A stretch of DNA of 12,348 nucleotides from Halanaerobiales bacterium (GTDB lineage Bacteria; Bacillota_F; Halanaerobiia; DY22613), in the NCBI GenBank assembly GCA_023128035.1, contig JAGMES010000118.1, positions 1 to 12,348 on the forward strand, given 5' to 3'. The notes beneath the pieces are model-generated. The model did not search any database, had not been told where the DNA came from, and saw only the letters and a list, made by a program, of their open reading frames with translations. How positions within the stretch are numbered: position 1 is the first letter of the stretch; the number at the start of each line of letters is the position of its first letter. The translations under genes and the position numbers were made by a program. This document shows positions 5,881 to 12,348 of the stretch, piece by piece.

Positions 5881-6717
5881 TTAACCAGAGTGAGGTTGAC
5901 CTTTGATAATTTTCTTCAATATATCCTGAATCTTTTCATTTTTTTCAGCCCCAATTATAGTTATCTCATTTAAAGGTAACTTCACTCTATAAAAAGTTCC
6001 TGTCTCATTTGTTTTAAAATAGTTTGGAACCACATACTTAAGTTCACCCTGATCCTCGATATTTATAGAAAAGAATCTCTCAGGGAGGTTATGAAAATTG
6101 GAGTCTAGATAATCATTATATTTTATAAATAAATCTATCTCGCCAGGTAATGGAAACCATCCCCCTACTGCTGAAAGGAAAACAAGATCCTTATCAACAA
6201 TTTGACGAAGTCCTAATTCTTGAAAACTATCAGATTTCCACTCTTGGCCCACTATACCTGAATAAATTACCTTAATCTCATGAAGCGGTTTTTCTAGTTG
6301 AAAATATATCCAGTTTCCTTTTCTGGTATAAGCTATTTCTAATCCTTTTCCATTGGTCACACTTATAATTTTCATTCCGTGATAAAGAGTAAATGGAATT
6401 GTTGTACCTGCTCTAATCTCTTCATCATATTTCAAAGAAACCTCTGCAGAAAATTTATGCTCGCTTAATGCTAGATTTAAATTTATCTCATAAAATGTAG
6501 GACATAATGGATGTATCCCTAAAGGTTGAATATCTACAATCATTGCTTCATTTTCATGCGTAGTACGAAGATGAGATTCCTTGAAATATATACCTAAAGA
6601 AATAGTAAACAATAGTATAATAATAAATAATAAATATAATGCCCAATTTCGTTTTTTCTCTCGCTTGACCACAAAATTACCTGTCTTAAATTTGAGTATA
6701 TTAAAAAATGTCTTCAT
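5881..6717 (-). CDS. Membrane-anchored protein resembling only the N-terminal domain of M1 aminopeptidases
   Basis: A 278-aa protein with a basic N-terminus, one transmembrane helix (about 25-45) and an extracytoplasmic beta-rich domain. The domain begins FYEINLNLALSEHKFSAEVS (75-94), has TIPFTLY (106-112) and continues to SAVGGWFPLPG (182-192). This succession resembles the beta-saddle N-domain of M1 (gluzincin) aminopeptidases, whose usual landmarks are a Y-x-I-x-L-x-L start and a GWYP-type motif. The catalytic GAMEN and HEXXH motifs are absent: the protein ends where that domain should begin, and 39 nt later an M24 peptidase gene starts. Start: AAGGAG about 8 nt upstream of ATG 6717. It may be a scaffold or binding domain, or a remnant after loss of the catalytic part. 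The family call is by pattern only. Confidence 0.5.
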   Translation of the reverse strand: MKTFFNILKFKTGNFVVKREKKRNWALYLLFIIILLFTISLGIYFKESHLRTTHENEAMIVDIQPLGIHPLCPTFYEINLNLALSEHKFSAEVSLKYDEEIRAGTTIPFTLYHGMKIISVTNGKGLEIAYTRKGNWIYFQLEKPLHEIKVIYSGIVGQEWKSDSFQELGLRQIVDKDLVFLSAVGGWFPLPGEIDLFIKYNDYLDSNFHNLPERFFSINIEDQGELKYVVPNYFKTNETGTFYRVKLPLNEITIIGAEKNEKIQDILKKIIKGQPHSG

Positions 6718-6765
6718 CTTCCCACTCCTTCCATCAAGGCAAGATAACCATCTTCATAAGTTAAC

Positions 6766-6792
6766 AAAAGCCCAGATTAGTTCTGGGCTTTT
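6766..6792 (-). terminator. Intrinsic terminator of the ABC transporter/DUF4097 unit
   Basis: A perfect 11-bp inverted repeat (AAAAGCCCAGA 6766-6776, TCTGGGCTTTT 6782-6792) with a 5-nt loop reads on the minus strand as a GC-rich stem ending in TTTTGTTAA. It lies 27 nt after the stop of the 6820-7545 gene. Only about 48 nt separate it from the next start (6717), so that gene needs its own promoter here or read-through; TTGTTA/TTATCT-like boxes are present but poorly spaced. Confidence 0.85.
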
Positions 6793-6819
6793 GAACAATT
6801 ATTATAGTCGATGAAATAT

Positions 6820-7545
6820 CTATTGAATAATTTGCCCCTTAATATTTGAAAATTCTATTCCACCTGATCCAGCATAGATAATTTTTACATCTTTTTCGAC
6901 TGTATCAATATCTATTGATCCAGATCCATCCTTCACAGTAACATATCCATTAATATCATAAATTTCTATATCTCCTGAGCCATCATCAATCTGAACATTA
7001 CCTCTAATATTTTTTATAATAAGATCTCCAGAACCATCAACAATTTCTAGATCATTAAAACAATCTAAAATTTCTATATCTCCAGATCCATCGTTTATTT
7101 CAACCTTCGCTTTGGAATTTTTGATGATAATATTACCAGAACCATCAGTTATATCTAATAAAATATCATTAGGTACTCTGATAATCAAATCTACGCTTCC
7201 TTTATAACTATTGCCAAAGAAAAAAGACAACCACGAAGAAACATTATTGTTATCAAAACCGCAAGATAAAACTGCATGTTTTCCTTCTTTTACTAACGAG
7301 AGTTCTAAATCTCTATCTATAATTTTTTCAGCTTTGTCTTTACTTTTAGAGATATAGATTTCCGCAATAACTTCAATCTGCTCTAATCCGTCTACGCCTT
7401 CAATAGATAAATCACCAGCTTCACACTTTACTCTAAGAGTAGATGTATTATCAAGTACTAACTCCAACAATCTAGTTTCTTCATAAGCCAACACACCCAT
7501 AGTAAAAACAAGAATAAATACAAAACAGACTAAAAATTTTCTCAT
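6820..7545 (-). CDS. Secreted DUF4097-type beta-strand repeat protein
   Basis: A 241-aa protein with an N-terminal signal peptide (MRKFLVCFVFILVFTMGVLA, cleavage likely near 20) and no evident lipobox. From residue 130 on it is built of short beta-strand repeats, each with a DGSG turn: D134, D152, D170, D188 and D206, exactly 18 residues apart, then AGSG at 225. This is the right-handed beta-solenoid pattern of the DUF4097/head-GIN adhesin-like group (PF13349-like), of unknown molecular role and often near envelope stress regulators or transporters. It follows the ABC-2 permease by 65 nt and ends at a terminator, so it is probably the third gene of that unit. Shine-Dalgarno GGGGG is 6 nt upstream of ATG 7545. 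Surface or extracytoplasmic location is inferred. Confidence 0.8.
   Translation of the reverse strand: MRKFLVCFVFILVFTMGVLAYEETRLLELVLDNTSTLRVKCEAGDLSIEGVDGLEQIEVIAEIYISKSKDKAEKIIDRDLELSLVKEGKHAVLSCGFDNNNVSSWLSFFFGNSYKGSVDLIIRVPNDILLDITDGSGNIIIKNSKAKVEINDGSGDIEILDCFNDLEIVDGSGDLIIKNIRGNVQIDDGSGDIEIYDINGYVTVKDGSGSIDIDTVEKDVKIIYAGSGGIEFSNIKGQIIQ
6862..7146 (-). repeat. Tandem 54-nt (18-residue) DGSG coding repeats
   Basis: Five DGSG motifs spaced exactly 18 codons apart, plus a variant AGSG 19 codons after the last, span residues 134-228 of the DUF4097-like protein. At DNA level the units have diverged and only the glycine-serine core (for example TCCAGATCCATC on the plus strand) is well conserved, so this is an old protein-level repeat rather than a recent tandem duplication. 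Confidence 0.85.
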
Positions 7546-7610
7546 TTCTAACCCCCTAAAATATTTTATCTCTTATATATACACATCATCACGTTAATTT
7601 ATTTCATTCA

Positions 7611-8693
7611 TTACTCCCATTTCCAGAACTTAATTGCAAGAATTGTGCAACCCACTAACCAAGCAACTAACACTAGCAAATCTGTAGATAAACTAAACAT
7701 TGGCGTAGCACCAATCATAACCTGTCGCAATGCATCTCCTAGATAAGTTAGTGGAAGAGCTCTAACTACAGGTTTAATATAATCTGGCATAATAGCGATA
7801 GGAAAAAAAGTTCCAGATAAGAACATCATCGGAAATTGAATAGCCTGTATAATTCCATTTCCACTTTCTTGAGTTTTAGCAAAACTGATTAAAAGATATC
7901 CCATACTGATAAAAGTCAAAGCTCCTAATATTACAATACCTGCTACTTTAAAAACACTACCTATAATTGTAACTCCAAATACCCCTTGACCAATAAAGAG
8001 AATCAAGAATGTCTGAACCATACTCATTAATAGTCTAAGAAGAAACTCACTGGAAATAATTATGTTTCTAGGTAGAGGAGTAACCGCAAGACCTCTTACA
8101 ATCTTTTGCTCTTTCAAACTTAAAAATCTCAAAGAACCAAAAAGGCCTAATTGCATTATAGACATAGCTAATATTCCGGGAAGAATATAATCAAAATTAG
8201 ATAATTGTTTTGATTGAATAGGTTGTTGTTTAATATTAAACAGTCTCGATTTTCCAGTAATATTATTTTCAATACCTACAAAAACCTTATCAAAAATTGA
8301 CGTCAATATTTGATTATTTGTCGTATCACTGCCATCCACATAAAGAGGAATATCAATTGTTTCTCCTTTATATAAATCCTGTACACTTATATCAGGTATG
8401 ATCAAAACAGTATTTCGGTGACCCTCCTTAATAGCTTTAAGCTCTTCTTCTTTTGTGCCAGTTGTCACATTAAATGCAGGAACTGAGTTAATTCCCTCTA
8501 CTATCTTAGCAATTATTGGGTCATTTGATTCATTTACTACCCCCACATAATAATTTATATCTCCTCCACCAGAAAATACTATTCCGAAAATAAATATAAA
8601 GATCAGAGGAAATGCAAAAAACCAAAATAAAGATGCTCGATCACGAACCATATCTTTCACACTTGCCACAAACATCTCCTTAAATATTTTCAT
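7611..8693 (-). CDS. ABC-2 type transporter permease
   Basis: A 360-aa membrane subunit of an ABC exporter (ABC2_membrane_3/YhgE-like layout). It has one N-terminal helix (about 22-40), a large extracytoplasmic region (about 41-168), then five helices (about 169-190, 217-240, 247-271, 281-301 and 338-356). The segment FPMMFLSGTFFPIAIMP followed by ALPLTYLGDALRQVM (about 287-326) is the conserved ABC-2 C-terminal signature. ATG 8693 overlaps the ATPase stop (ATGA), so the two are translationally coupled and must form one transporter. Substrate cannot be told from sequence; such exporters carry drugs, lipids, sodium or peptides. The full-length helix set gives no sign of decay. Confidence 0.92.
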   Translation of the reverse strand: MKIFKEMFVASVKDMVRDRASLFWFFAFPLIFIFIFGIVFSGGGDINYYVGVVNESNDPIIAKIVEGINSVPAFNVTTGTKEEELKAIKEGHRNTVLIIPDISVQDLYKGETIDIPLYVDGSDTTNNQILTSIFDKVFVGIENNITGKSRLFNIKQQPIQSKQLSNFDYILPGILAMSIMQLGLFGSLRFLSLKEQKIVRGLAVTPLPRNIIISSEFLLRLLMSMVQTFLILFIGQGVFGVTIIGSVFKVAGIVILGALTFISMGYLLISFAKTQESGNGIIQAIQFPMMFLSGTFFPIAIMPDYIKPVVRALPLTYLGDALRQVMIGATPMFSLSTDLLVLVAWLVGCTILAIKFWKWE

Positions 8694-9622
8694 TCTCTTA
8701 TACCCCTTCCTGTAAGCTTTAAAAATACATCCTCTAAAGTTGCGTGTCGAACAACAAGATCATCAATTGGTTTGGAAATTTTCTCAGCATAATTTATTAA
8801 TTGTGTAATTGTCTGGGTTGGCTCATCGGTATACAGAATAATATTATTCTCCTCTGTTTCATAGTTGATCCGATTCGCAATCTTTAATTCTTCAATTTCA
8901 ATTTTCTCTTGTTCCGTAAAACCGGGGTTTTTAAATTCTACTGCTCTATCTGAAAAATAAGTGTTTATCAGTTCTTTTGGAGCACCACTAGCGATAATCT
9001 TTCCATAATCAATTATAACAAGTTGATCACATAATCTTTCGGCTTCATCCATATAATGAGTTGTTAGAAAAACTGTTACTCCTTCTTCTTTTAATTGAAA
9101 AATTACATCCCATAATTGCCGCCGTGCTTGTGGATCTAATCCTGTTGTTGGTTCATCAAGAAAAATAACTTCACTATTTCCGACCATGGCTAAAGCGATT
9201 GCTAACCGGTGACGCTGACCACCTGATAGAGCTTGGATTTGTTTTTTTTGCATTGTTTCAAGGCCAACTCTTGTTAATACTTCTTCTGTTGACAGCGGAT
9301 TTGGATAAAAGCTTGCAAAAAGATTCACACTTTCACTTACAGTAAGTCTCGTAAATAATGACGGGGTTTGAAGTTGAACACCCATTTTCATTTTTAAATC
9401 CTTAAGATCTTTTTCTGGATCAAGCCCTAAAATATTTACCTGACCACTATCTCTTTGATTAAGACCGACAAGTGTTTCAATAGTCGTACTTTTCCCTGCT
9501 CCATTAGGACCTAACATTCCAAAGACCATACCTTTCTCAACTTGAAAACTGATTCCATCAACTGCTTTAACTTCTCCGTAATATTTTTTTAGATCAATAA
9601 CCTCTATACTGGAGTTTTTCAT
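8690..9622 (-). CDS. ABC transporter ATP-binding protein (ABC-2 exporter, DrrA/CcmA-like)
   Basis: A 310-aa cytoplasmic ATPase with every motif intact: Walker A GPNGAGKST (38-46), Q-loop near Q85 (GVQLQTP), signature LSGGQ (132-136), Walker B VIFLDEP (152-158), D-loop GLDP (161-164) and switch His H189 (TTHYMDEAE). The C-terminal extension (220-310), ending RHATLEDVFLKLTGR, is typical of the DrrA/NatA-type ATPases that pair with ABC-2 permeases. Start ATG 9622 has AGGAGG at a 6-nt spacing. It heads the unit with the permease at 7611-8693 and the secreted DUF4097 protein. A Fur/PerR-like box lies just upstream at 9639-9653. It could export antibiotics, lipids or Na+; nothing here decides. Confidence 0.94.
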   Translation of the reverse strand: MKNSSIEVIDLKKYYGEVKAVDGISFQVEKGMVFGMLGPNGAGKSTTIETLVGLNQRDSGQVNILGLDPEKDLKDLKMKMGVQLQTPSLFTRLTVSESVNLFASFYPNPLSTEEVLTRVGLETMQKKQIQALSGGQRHRLAIALAMVGNSEVIFLDEPTTGLDPQARRQLWDVIFQLKEEGVTVFLTTHYMDEAERLCDQLVIIDYGKIIASGAPKELINTYFSDRAVEFKNPGFTEQEKIEIEELKIANRINYETEENNIILYTDEPTQTITQLINYAEKISKPIDDLVVRHATLEDVFLKLTGRGIRE

Positions 9623-9638
9623 GCGTATCCTCCTTAAG

Positions 9639-9653
9639 CTATAATGATAATAC
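9639..9653. promoter_or_regulatory. Possible Fur/PerR-family operator upstream of the ABC exporter
   Basis: The 15-mer CTATAATGATAATAC fits the PerR consensus TTATAATnATTATAA at 11 of 14 defined positions, and shifted by one it shares ATAATGATAAT with the Fur box. It lies 17 nt upstream of the ATG at 9622, between a putative promoter and the Shine-Dalgarno. AT-rich background makes chance matches likely. Confidence 0.25.
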
Positions 9654-9713
9654 TTCTAATGTATTTCTCTATCTACAATTAAAATCCTTCAAATAATTCC
9701 ATACAGTAACAAT

Positions 9714-9752
9714 AAAAAAACATCCCTCCAACTAAAAGAGGAACGTTTTTTT
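9714..9752 (-). terminator. Intrinsic terminator of the yhhQ-dehydratase operon
   Basis: An imperfect inverted repeat (9714-9728 with 9738-9752, two mismatches, 9-nt loop) with long A/T arms lies 5 nt after the activase stop. On the minus strand it gives a GAGGG-containing stem ending in seven T residues, as expected of an intrinsic terminator. Confidence 0.75.
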
Positions 9753-9757
9753 ATTAG

Positions 9758-10519
9758 TCAAAACCTTTGTCCATAATAGCAGCATCCAATCGCACCATTT
9801 AACTGATGAAACTTAGGTATAATAATTTTTTGATAATTTAATTCTTTCAAGAAGGTTCTAATTGCCAAATTATATGCCACTCCACCTGTAAAGATCAGCA
9901 GATCTTGGGGGAATTTTTTTAAAATCGGTTCAATCCGCTTATAAAGAGAGAAATTCACTCCAGCAGCCAATTCCTTGAAGTTGATTCCTTCAGCAATATT
10001 ACTAATCAGCTCAGACTCACCAAAGATTGCACATGTTGTATTCAGTAGAACTGGATTTTGAAACTGTTCAGCTAACCAGGAGAGCTTAACCTCAAGAACT
10101 CTAGCCATATTTTCAATAAACCGCCCACTCGAGGCAGCACATTTGTCATTTAACTCTAAATCTACAATAATCCCCTTTTCTACCCGAATCACTTTACTAT
10201 CCTGGCCACCAATATCCAGTAAAGTAAAATCACGCAAACCCGTAGTAAAGATCGCTCCATAAGAGTGAGCTTTTAATTCATTAATTGCTTCAGCATTGAA
10301 CAATCTAACATTATTTCTACCATAACCTGTACTGACAATTTTATCAACATCACCCAAATCCAAAGATTTTATATCCAAAAAAATCCCATTTCTATTTCTA
10401 GAACAATAATCACGATAAAAGCTCATTGAACTCATTATCTTGGTATCTATTATAGTTTTCTCTTCAATCAAGACAATTTTCGTGGTAGTACTCCCAATAT
10501 CTATTCCTAAAATCTTCAT
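9758..10519 (-). CDS. Acyl-CoA dehydratase activase (HgdC/BadF-type ATPase)
   Basis: A 253-aa (from ATG 10519) iron-sulfur ATPase of the BadF/BadG/BcrA/BcrD family. It hydrolyses ATP to push one low-potential electron into a partner dehydratase or reductase. Numbers count from the GTG at 10522: phosphate-1 loop GIDIGSTTTK (6-15), phosphate-2 DIGGQDSK (103-110), GG for adenosine near 213-214, and cysteines C128 and C164 that bridge the dimer's [4Fe-4S] cluster. The usual NDKCAAGTGRF reads NDKCAASSGRF, a modest departure in the cluster loop. I prefer ATG 10519, which gives the standard MKILGIDIG start and a TGATG overlap with the partner's stop; GTG 10522 also has GAGGAG in range. Partner is the HgdB-like gene directly upstream, like E. 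coli YjiL/YjiM. Confidence 0.9.
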   Translation of the reverse strand: MKILGIDIGSTTTKIVLIEEKTIIDTKIMSSMSFYRDYCSRNRNGIFLDIKSLDLGDVDKIVSTGYGRNNVRLFNAEAINELKAHSYGAIFTTGLRDFTLLDIGGQDSKVIRVEKGIIVDLELNDKCAASSGRFIENMARVLEVKLSWLAEQFQNPVLLNTTCAIFGESELISNIAEGINFKELAAGVNFSLYKRIEPILKKFPQDLLIFTGGVAYNLAIRTFLKELNYQKIIIPKFHQLNGAIGCCYYGQRF

Positions 10520-11511
10520 CACAAATTTCTCCTCAAATCTTTTAACATATCTATAAATGCTTCTAATCTTAGTTTATTCCTACCATCTAGATTTCCCGGT
10601 TGATCTCCTTCCAATTTAAGAACAGGGATGTTAACCACCTTACGAATAACCATATCCTCAATTGCTCGATAACAAAATGCCTGAGTATAATGAACTAATC
10701 CATCTAGTTTCCTCAAATTAATCTGATTTATAATATCATTTAATCGAAATTCAAGGGTATAAGGATATGTATATTTTAAGTAGGCATCGATCAGGTCAAG
10801 ATTTATTCCATCTGCAAGAGTAAACTGCCTTTGTACCTCATTAAATACGACTATCCCTCCAAATTTATCTATCTGATTATAAAGATCACCTATTATCGGA
10901 GGTACACCAATATATCCCAACCTAATTTTTCTTTCCATATAAGGTCGCATTTCTATTTTATCAAGTAGATCATCTAATTCTCTTTCAAATCGTAAAAAAT
11001 CACCATTAAAATCACTGGCACTAACCTGCCAAAGATGATTTTCAAACCCAGTAGCTTGACCTAATATGGTAAGCTTATCAAGTTTAGCAAGTTTTCCTCG
11101 TATCCTATTTAAATCTTTTCGTATAAAATCAATCTTCTCTTTCGAAGTACCCAAATAGGAAGAAAGTTTATCTATATTCTTAGCAAGTACTTCCCGATCT
11201 TTATCATGAGGAAATCTAAATTCAAAAACCTCAACTCCATCCCTTTTTAACACTTCAAGTAAGGCTGTTGTATTTGAGCAATCGCCTTCAGAAACACCAA
11301 TTACATGATCAACTTTTGATTCTAAAGCTGCAGAATATATCCCTTTAATCCAGGCACAACTATTTCTTGGAAATCCTCTTTGTTCAGCCTTTTCAATCAA
11401 ATTTAAAGGATGAGAGCTAGATATAAATTGATTATTTAAATCTACAGGTGTATTTCCTGAGGCATAGATAATTTCTACTGGCACTGTGGTGGTAATTCCG
11501 ATTCTCTTCAT
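10519..11511 (-). CDS. 2-hydroxyacyl-CoA dehydratase / HgdB-like iron-sulfur reductase subunit, single-chain type
   Basis: A 330-aa protein of the HGD-D/BcrB-C superfamily (PF06050-like). These bind an active-site iron-sulfur cluster reduced by the ATP-driven activase. Numbers are from the upstream ATG at 11520: cluster cysteines C55 (NSCAWIKG), C81 (SEGDCSNT) and C283 (YTQAFCYR), and the terminal LEGDQP-RLEAF segment (303-323) typical of the family. Only three conserved Cys are present, which suits one [4Fe-4S] cluster rather than the double-cubane proteins. No second (alpha) subunit lies nearby, so it probably works as a homodimer, as in YjiM or MJ0007-type proteins of unknown substrate. 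Start ATG 11511 overlaps the yhhQ stop (ATGA), better than ATG 11520, so translation is coupled both ways. Substrate unknown. Confidence 0.85.
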   Translation of the reverse strand: MKRIGITTTVPVEIIYASGNTPVDLNNQFISSSHPLNLIEKAEQRGFPRNSCAWIKGIYSAALESKVDHVIGVSEGDCSNTTALLEVLKRDGVEVFEFRFPHDKDREVLAKNIDKLSSYLGTSKEKIDFIRKDLNRIRGKLAKLDKLTILGQATGFENHLWQVSASDFNGDFLRFERELDDLLDKIEMRPYMERKIRLGYIGVPPIIGDLYNQIDKFGGIVVFNEVQRQFTLADGINLDLIDAYLKYTYPYTLEFRLNDIINQINLRKLDGLVHYTQAFCYRAIEDMVIRKVVNIPVLKLEGDQPGNLDGRNKLRLEAFIDMLKDLRRNL

Positions 11512-12143
11512 ACAGTACATCTCACATTCTTATTCTCTTTTTTAAAAAGAGATACCAGTAAATACACAACTGGGGTATCTAGAATAGCAATGATAGCTTT
11601 AATAATGTATTGTGAGACGATCATATTAACAATCGGCATACCTGTACCGTAAAAAGCTAACGTAATAAATATAACTGTATCAATTAATTGTGAGACCAAG
11701 GTAGAAGCATTGTTTCTAAGCCATAATTGTTTCCCTTTTGTAATCTTATTCCAAAAAGCAAAGGCCCAAATATCATGAAATTGACTAATAATATAAGCAA
11801 TCAATCCAGCACTTGTTATCCGAATTGAACCCCCGAGGATTAAAGCGTAAGAGTCTTGATTTTGATAAAACGGTGCGGGTGGCAATAAAATAGCAACTTT
11901 TATAAGAATTGCTGTAAGTAAACTCACCCCAAGACCCATCTTGACAACAAATTTGCACCGTTCCTTACCCCACACTTCACTGATAGTATCAGTAAGAGCA
12001 AACGTAATTGCATAAAAAACAACAGCAGCAGGAACAAACATTCCACCAATAGTAATAATCTTGCTAGCTACAATATTGCTGATTACAATAAGTATAACAA
12101 ATAAGGTACTCAGAAAGCTAAAACTCTTTTCTTGACTATTCAT
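11508..12143 (-). CDS. yhhQ: Queuosine precursor transporter (YhhQ/QPTR family)
   Basis: A 211-aa integral membrane protein of the COG1738/VUT family. Characterised members (E. coli YhhQ) import the deazapurines preQ0/preQ1 for queuosine tRNA modification. About six hydrophobic helices are visible (near 8-28, 36-52, 66-86, 102-121, 148-166 and 175-199). The conserved TDTISEVWGKE (51-61), NNAST (144-148) and SQLIDTVIF (151-159) segments are family landmarks. The start is ATG 12143, with AGGAGGAG 4 nt upstream; the longer frame to 12194 would read into the intron-like element and lacks a Shine-Dalgarno sequence. Its stop overlaps the HgdB-like start (ATGA), an unusual association. Function is firm at family level; substrate in this host could differ. 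Confidence 0.88.
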   Translation of the reverse strand: MNSQEKSFSFLSTLFVILIVISNIVASKIITIGGMFVPAAVVFYAITFALTDTISEVWGKERCKFVVKMGLGVSLLTAILIKVAILLPPAPFYQNQDSYALILGGSIRITSAGLIAYIISQFHDIWAFAFWNKITKGKQLWLRNNASTLVSQLIDTVIFITLAFYGTGMPIVNMIVSQYIIKAIIAILDTPVVYLLVSLFKKENKNVRCTV

Positions 12144-12147
12144 TTTT

Positions 12148-12155
12148 CTCCTCCT
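12148..12155 (-). promoter_or_regulatory. Strong Shine-Dalgarno that fixes the yhhQ start
   Basis: AGGAGGAG on the minus strand lies 4 nt before ATG 12143. It lies inside the longer open frame and so argues against the in-frame upstream starts. Confidence 0.8.
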
Positions 12156-12168
12156 AATTCTTAGAACA

Positions 12169-12246
12169 ATAGAGTAGGGTAACCATTTCATCAAACCGCA
12201 CGTGCTCTATTAAGGCATACGGCTTACCAATGTGTTTGATTTGAAT
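12169..12246 (-). ncRNA. 3' end of a group II intron (domain V and reduced domain VI), running off the right edge
   Basis: On the minus strand, 12225 to 12192 is a 34-nt element that starts AAGCCGTATGCC and ends GCACGTGCGGTTTG. It resembles bacterial group II intron domain V: an 8-pair lower helix with the AGC triad, a 2-nt CG bulge and an upper helix. The upper helix has a C-A mismatch and an odd loop. It is followed by ATGAAATGG and then CCCTACTCTAT (3' end about 12169), the typical 3' terminus, but domain VI is only about 23 nt and lacks its usual long stem, so the copy may be degenerate. The rest of the intron lies beyond the window. Confidence 0.6.
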
Positions 12247-12348
12247 TTAATACGTTGCAAGTCTTTGTGCATAGTTCATTTTACGGACGCGTTCAGGATT
12301 ATAATAATCTTGACCGCGTTCTCTTGTTCTCTGTATTCTCCTTTTATG
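12247..12348 (-). CDS. C-terminal 33 residues of an unidentified ORF, possibly the group II intron-encoded protein (partial)
   Basis: An open frame enters from the right edge and ends at TAA (12247-12249). The visible residues are basic and polar: HKRRIQRTRERGQDYYNPER, then VRKMNYAQRLATY. The stop lies 21 nt before the domain V-like hairpin, the position expected for the end of an intron-encoded reverse transcriptase/maturase in domain IV. Thirty-three residues are too few for me to recognise an RT family; a transposase or an unrelated gene is possible. Confidence 0.45.
   Translation of the reverse strand, partial: HKRRIQRTRERGQDYYNPERVRKMNYAQRLATY

Noticed and set aside
6581..6814. Plus-strand 77-codon frame across the start of the M1-like gene and the terminator
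   Set aside because: It reads through the 6766-6792 terminator stem and is antisense to a transmembrane segment; no Shine-Dalgarno.
6862..7146. Regularly spaced short repeats resembling a CRISPR array
   Set aside because: The 54-nt periodicity is diverged coding sequence for the DGSG solenoid, with no near-identical direct repeats and no cas genes.
10519..11511. Double-cubane cluster protein (DCCP) identity for the HgdB-like gene
   Set aside because: Only three conserved cysteines are present apart from one near the alternative start; double-cubane proteins need more, so a single [4Fe-4S] cluster fits better.

Overview
The window is AT-rich DNA of low-GC Gram-positive character. Shine-Dalgarno sequences are strong (AGGAGG-type), ATGA/TGATG stop-start overlaps are common, and intrinsic terminators separate compact transcription units. 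Three gene sets point to a strict or near-strict anaerobe of the Bacillota: class III ribonucleotide reductase parts, a 2-hydroxyacyl-CoA dehydratase/activase pair, and GH36-type sugar metabolism. A clostridial or Halanaerobiales-like host fits, but I cannot place the genus.

Plus strand, left end (1-1082): what looks like the last residues of an anaerobic NTP reductase (nrdD), an overlapping 53-codon gene carrying the glycyl-radical segment of NrdD as a separate polypeptide, an intrinsic terminator/attenuator, then the radical-SAM activase nrdG and a strong bidirectional terminator. Minus strand 1098-3083: a GH36 alpha-galactosidase-like enzyme with its nucleophile but apparently not its usual acid/base Asp. 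A roughly 300-nt divergent intergenic region with several inverted repeats separates it from a plus-strand pair (3383-4590), the two halves of a ThrE/YjjP-YjjB-type transporter, overlapping by ATGA.

The rest reads on the minus strand in three units. (a) 11508-12143 yhhQ-type queuosine-precursor transporter, then a single-chain HgdB-like dehydratase/reductase and an HgdC-like ATPase activator, each overlapping the next, ending at a terminator at 9714-9752. (b) An ABC-2 exporter (ATPase and permease, ATGA overlap), then a secreted DUF4097-like protein with a perfect 18-residue DGSG repeat, ending at a terminator at 6766-6792. (c) A membrane-anchored protein resembling only the N-terminal domain of M1 aminopeptidases, an M24 Xaa-Pro peptidase, and a possible 29-codon ORF, ending at a terminator at 4600-4628.

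The right edge (12169-12348, minus strand) looks like the 3' end of a group II intron: a 34-nt domain V-like hairpin and a CTACTCTAT-type end, preceded by the last 33 codons of an ORF that runs out of the window. If so, the element sits about 26 nt upstream of yhhQ and may affect expression of the whole yhhQ-dehydratase operon. The most promising leads are the split glycyl-radical reductase, the coupling of a deazapurine-transporter homologue to an ATP-driven radical dehydratase/reductase pair, and the GH36 protein with an altered active site.
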